From positions 1 through 35,548 of the IMG/VR virus record IMGVR_UViG_3300037094_000013: 35,548 nt of DNA. One strand, written 5' to 3'. Numbering within the stretch: the first letter of the stretch is position 1; the number at the start of each line of letters is the position of its first letter. The position numbers and the translations under genes were made by a program. The notes under the pieces are model-generated. The model made no database searches and was not told where the DNA came from. It saw only the letters and a program-made list of their open reading frames with translations. This document shows, piece after piece, positions 33,949 to 35,548 of this stretch. The DNA comes from a virus.

Positions 33949-35548
33949 AAGTAGGAAATCTTCCATCAGTTGGAACAAATTTCTTTAAACTAAACGCAGC
34001 CTCCTCTTTTGGAGAAATGGTGGCATTGACAAACCAATGGCATCAGCCAGTCCTGTTGTATGGTACATCTGTACCGACCACGGGTTATTATGCGACTGGC
34101 GCATTATTCCTAAATCAAAACGGGGGTACAGGAACTACCCTCTATTATAATCAGAGCGTTACCTCTACACCAAATTTCATCGCTGTCAATAGTAGTGGTG
34201 GTGGTGGAGGCGGTCTTTCAATTCCATACTCTGAAACTGATGCGGTCACCACGACTGGTTCTACAGCATCAATTACATCTACTGCACTTACATCTGGTAA
34301 TGTTTATGCTGCAGCGGTGAGTACTGGGGTATTTACAACTGGGGCACTTTACTATGGAAATCTTAGTGCGTCTACAACGGGTAATGCGTTTAATGCAATT
34401 ACTACAGGTGTATACACAGGTACTGGTCTTTCCCTTCTCACTGCTAACTCAGCTACAACCGGAGTAATTAATGTTGTCTCGGCAACTGGACTTACAACTG
34501 GTGCAGCATTCCAGGGTACCGTTGGTACGGCGCTAACAACTGGCGCAGTTTTTAACGCGGCAATGGGTGCAGCAACTTCTGGCGCAGCTCTTAAGGTAGC
34601 AACGACTGGAGTCTATACTGACTCAACAACTGGACTTATCTCGATTACTGCCAACTCACTAACAACTGGCGATGTCGTTATTGTATCTGCCACTGGGCAA
34701 ACAAGTGGCACACTTCTGTCAGTAACTGGCGGTGGTGCAAATATTACGACTGGTGGTATTGTTTTGGATCTTGAACTTGGTGCAGCAACAGCTGGAACCG
34801 GTCTTAAAGTTCTTACGTCTGGCGTCTATGCTGGATCTAACAACCTTGCTCTTTTCTCTGCAAACTCTGCAACTACGACAACTGGTATCGTCTCAATTAC
34901 GGGCACAGGTCTCACTTCGGGTGTTGGACTTCTTGTAACTGGGGGCGGCGCTAACCTTACTACTGGAACCGTAGCATCTATTGCGATGGGTGCGGCTACT
35001 GCGGGTACAGGTCTCTCTGTAGTTACTACTGGGGTTTATGCTGGTTCCAACAACATGGTTGTTGTCACTGGTAATTCGGCTACAACCACAACTGGCCTCG
35101 TGGCAATTTCTGGAACTGGACTAACGTCTGGTCAGGCACTCTTGCTTACGGGAGGTGGAGCAAATATTACTTCTGGTTCTGCTACCCAGAAAATTACTAT
35201 GGGTGCAGCTACGACAGGTATTGGTCTACAGATTACATCTACGGGCACTTACACTGGAGTTGCTGGTAATGGGCTTATAAACGTCACTGCAAACTCAGCT
35301 ACAACTACGGCTGGTATTGTACAGGTTTCAGGTACTGGTTTAACTACTGGTGTTGGAGTCCTCGTTACTGCCGCTGCCGCGACTCTGACCACAGGATTCT
35401 ACTTTGCGGCCAATGACGGTTCACTAAACGTAATAACAATTGGTGCAAATGGTCACGTTACCTCGAACCAGACAACAGCTCCGACTATTGCTGTAACAAC
35501 GCAAAACGGTATTACGGCTGCGGCTATTACTGCAGGCTCTACGGATAT
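33933..35548 (+). CDS. Repetitive Thr/Gly/Ala-rich fibre-like virion protein (3'-truncated)
   Basis: ATG 33933 opens a frame of at least 538 codons that runs off the window. The first 100 residues look like a globular N-terminus (VGTNFFKLNAASSFGEM), followed by a Gly linker (SSGGGGGGLS). After it come long repeats rich in T, G, A, S and V, nearly without charge. The pattern TTTGIVSITGTGLTSGVGLL recurs with variation. This is typical of beta-helical or beta-solenoid tail-fibre or tailspike proteins. The receptor-binding tip would lie beyond the window. Confidence 0.75.
   Translation, partial: MATPVKVGNLPSVGTNFFKLNAASSFGEMVALTNQWHQPVLLYGTSVPTTGYYATGALFLNQNGGTGTTLYYNQSVTSTPNFIAVNSSGGGGGGLSIPYSETDAVTTTGSTASITSTALTSGNVYAAAVSTGVFTTGALYYGNLSASTTGNAFNAITTGVYTGTGLSLLTANSATTGVINVVSATGLTTGAAFQGTVGTALTTGAVFNAAMGAATSGAALKVATTGVYTDSTTGLISITANSLTTGDVVIVSATGQTSGTLLSVTGGGANITTGGIVLDLELGAATAGTGLKVLTSGVYAGSNNLALFSANSATTTTGIVSITGTGLTSGVGLLVTGGGANLTTGTVASIAMGAATAGTGLSVVTTGVYAGSNNMVVVTGNSATTTTGLVAISGTGLTSGQALLLTGGGANITSGSATQKITMGAATTGIGLQITSTGTYTGVAGNGLINVTANSATTTAGIVQVSGTGLTTGVGVLVTAAAATLTTGFYFAANDGSLNVITIGANGHVTSNQTTAPTIAVTTQNGITAAAITAGSTD
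34566..35414 (+). repeat. Tandem 210-213-bp coding repeats in the fibre-like gene
   Basis: Units begin with GGTGCAGC-like codons (encoding GAAT) at 34566, 34779, 34989 and 35202, a spacing of 213, 210 and 213 bp (about 70-71 residues). Each contains GVYxGS, a NSATTTTG-like segment and GTGLTSG. The copies have diverged in DNA more than in protein, consistent with an old, selected repeat. Confidence 0.75.

Noticed and set aside
1-35548. Alternative genetic code with a recoded stop
   Set aside because: TGA, TAA and TAG each end genes, often inside ATGA overlaps, and no in-frame stop is needed inside any recognised gene.
1-35548. CRISPR array, integrase with attachment site, or a complete insertion sequence with transposase
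   Set aside because: No regularly spaced direct repeats with unique spacers, no tyrosine or serine recombinase motifs and no DDE transposase were seen on either strand.

Overview
The window is part of a tailed double-stranded DNA phage genome (Caudoviricetes), either a phage contig or a prophage. It carries a small-terminase candidate, large terminase, portal, scaffold-like protein, major-capsid-like protein and a long repetitive fibre-like protein in virion order. It also carries a replication/recombination operon, a tRNA and GroEL/GroES, and no ribosomal or housekeeping genes. TGA, TAA and TAG all act as stops, so the standard bacterial code holds. Promoters are sigma70-like (TTGACW-N17-TATACT recurs) and one gene has an almost full-length Shine-Dalgarno, but most genes start after an AT-rich AAATAAT-like leader. 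The host cannot be named from the sequence.

Layout. (1) 3-854: the end of a virion gene, closed by a bidirectional terminator. (2) 896-14786, minus strand: a tightly packed early/middle operon, mostly with ATGA overlaps or 1-2 nt gaps. In transcription order it encodes a Cys-rich peptide, a replication initiator with internal repeats, an ATP-grasp ligase, a TOPRIM-helicase, a separate primase zinc-finger protein, a candidate Acb2/Tad1-type protein, nucleotide-pool enzymes, an SSB-like protein, a PD-(D/E)XK exonuclease, a transglycosylase, a DEDD exonuclease, a metallopeptidase, a NinG-like nuclease, GroEL and GroES. (3) 14787-16399: 1.6 kb without convincing genes, holding one tRNA and a dense set of RNA hairpins. 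(4) 16400-22615, plus strand: a peptide-modification cluster with two amidoligase families, a class II glutamine amidotransferase and a gamma-glutamylcyclotransferase. (5) 22778-24663, minus strand: a small GC-richer operon. (6) 24664-25402: a regulatory, non-coding interval. (7) 25403 to the end: the packaging and head module, running off the window inside the fibre-like gene. If the genome is circular or circularly permuted, the virion gene at the left edge would be the far end of this module.

Most notable: two unrelated DNA methyltransferase genes (a C5-cytosine type and a DPPF/HPxQxP amino type) each sit alone in a compact element with the same 12-bp terminal inverted repeats. One is flanked by a perfect 8-bp target duplication. 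The other has cut into the 3' end of the primase zinc-finger gene, and removing it in silico restores a longer reading frame and the normal operon spacing. No transposase is visible, so these look like non-autonomous methyltransferase-carrying elements moved in trans.

Other leads are a 168-nt multibranched RNA directly after a strong promoter, the 1.4-kb candidate giant ornate RNA next to the tRNA, structured leaders ahead of the scaffold and amidoligase genes, and two promoters placed so close to their ATG that the terminase and portal transcripts should be leaderless.
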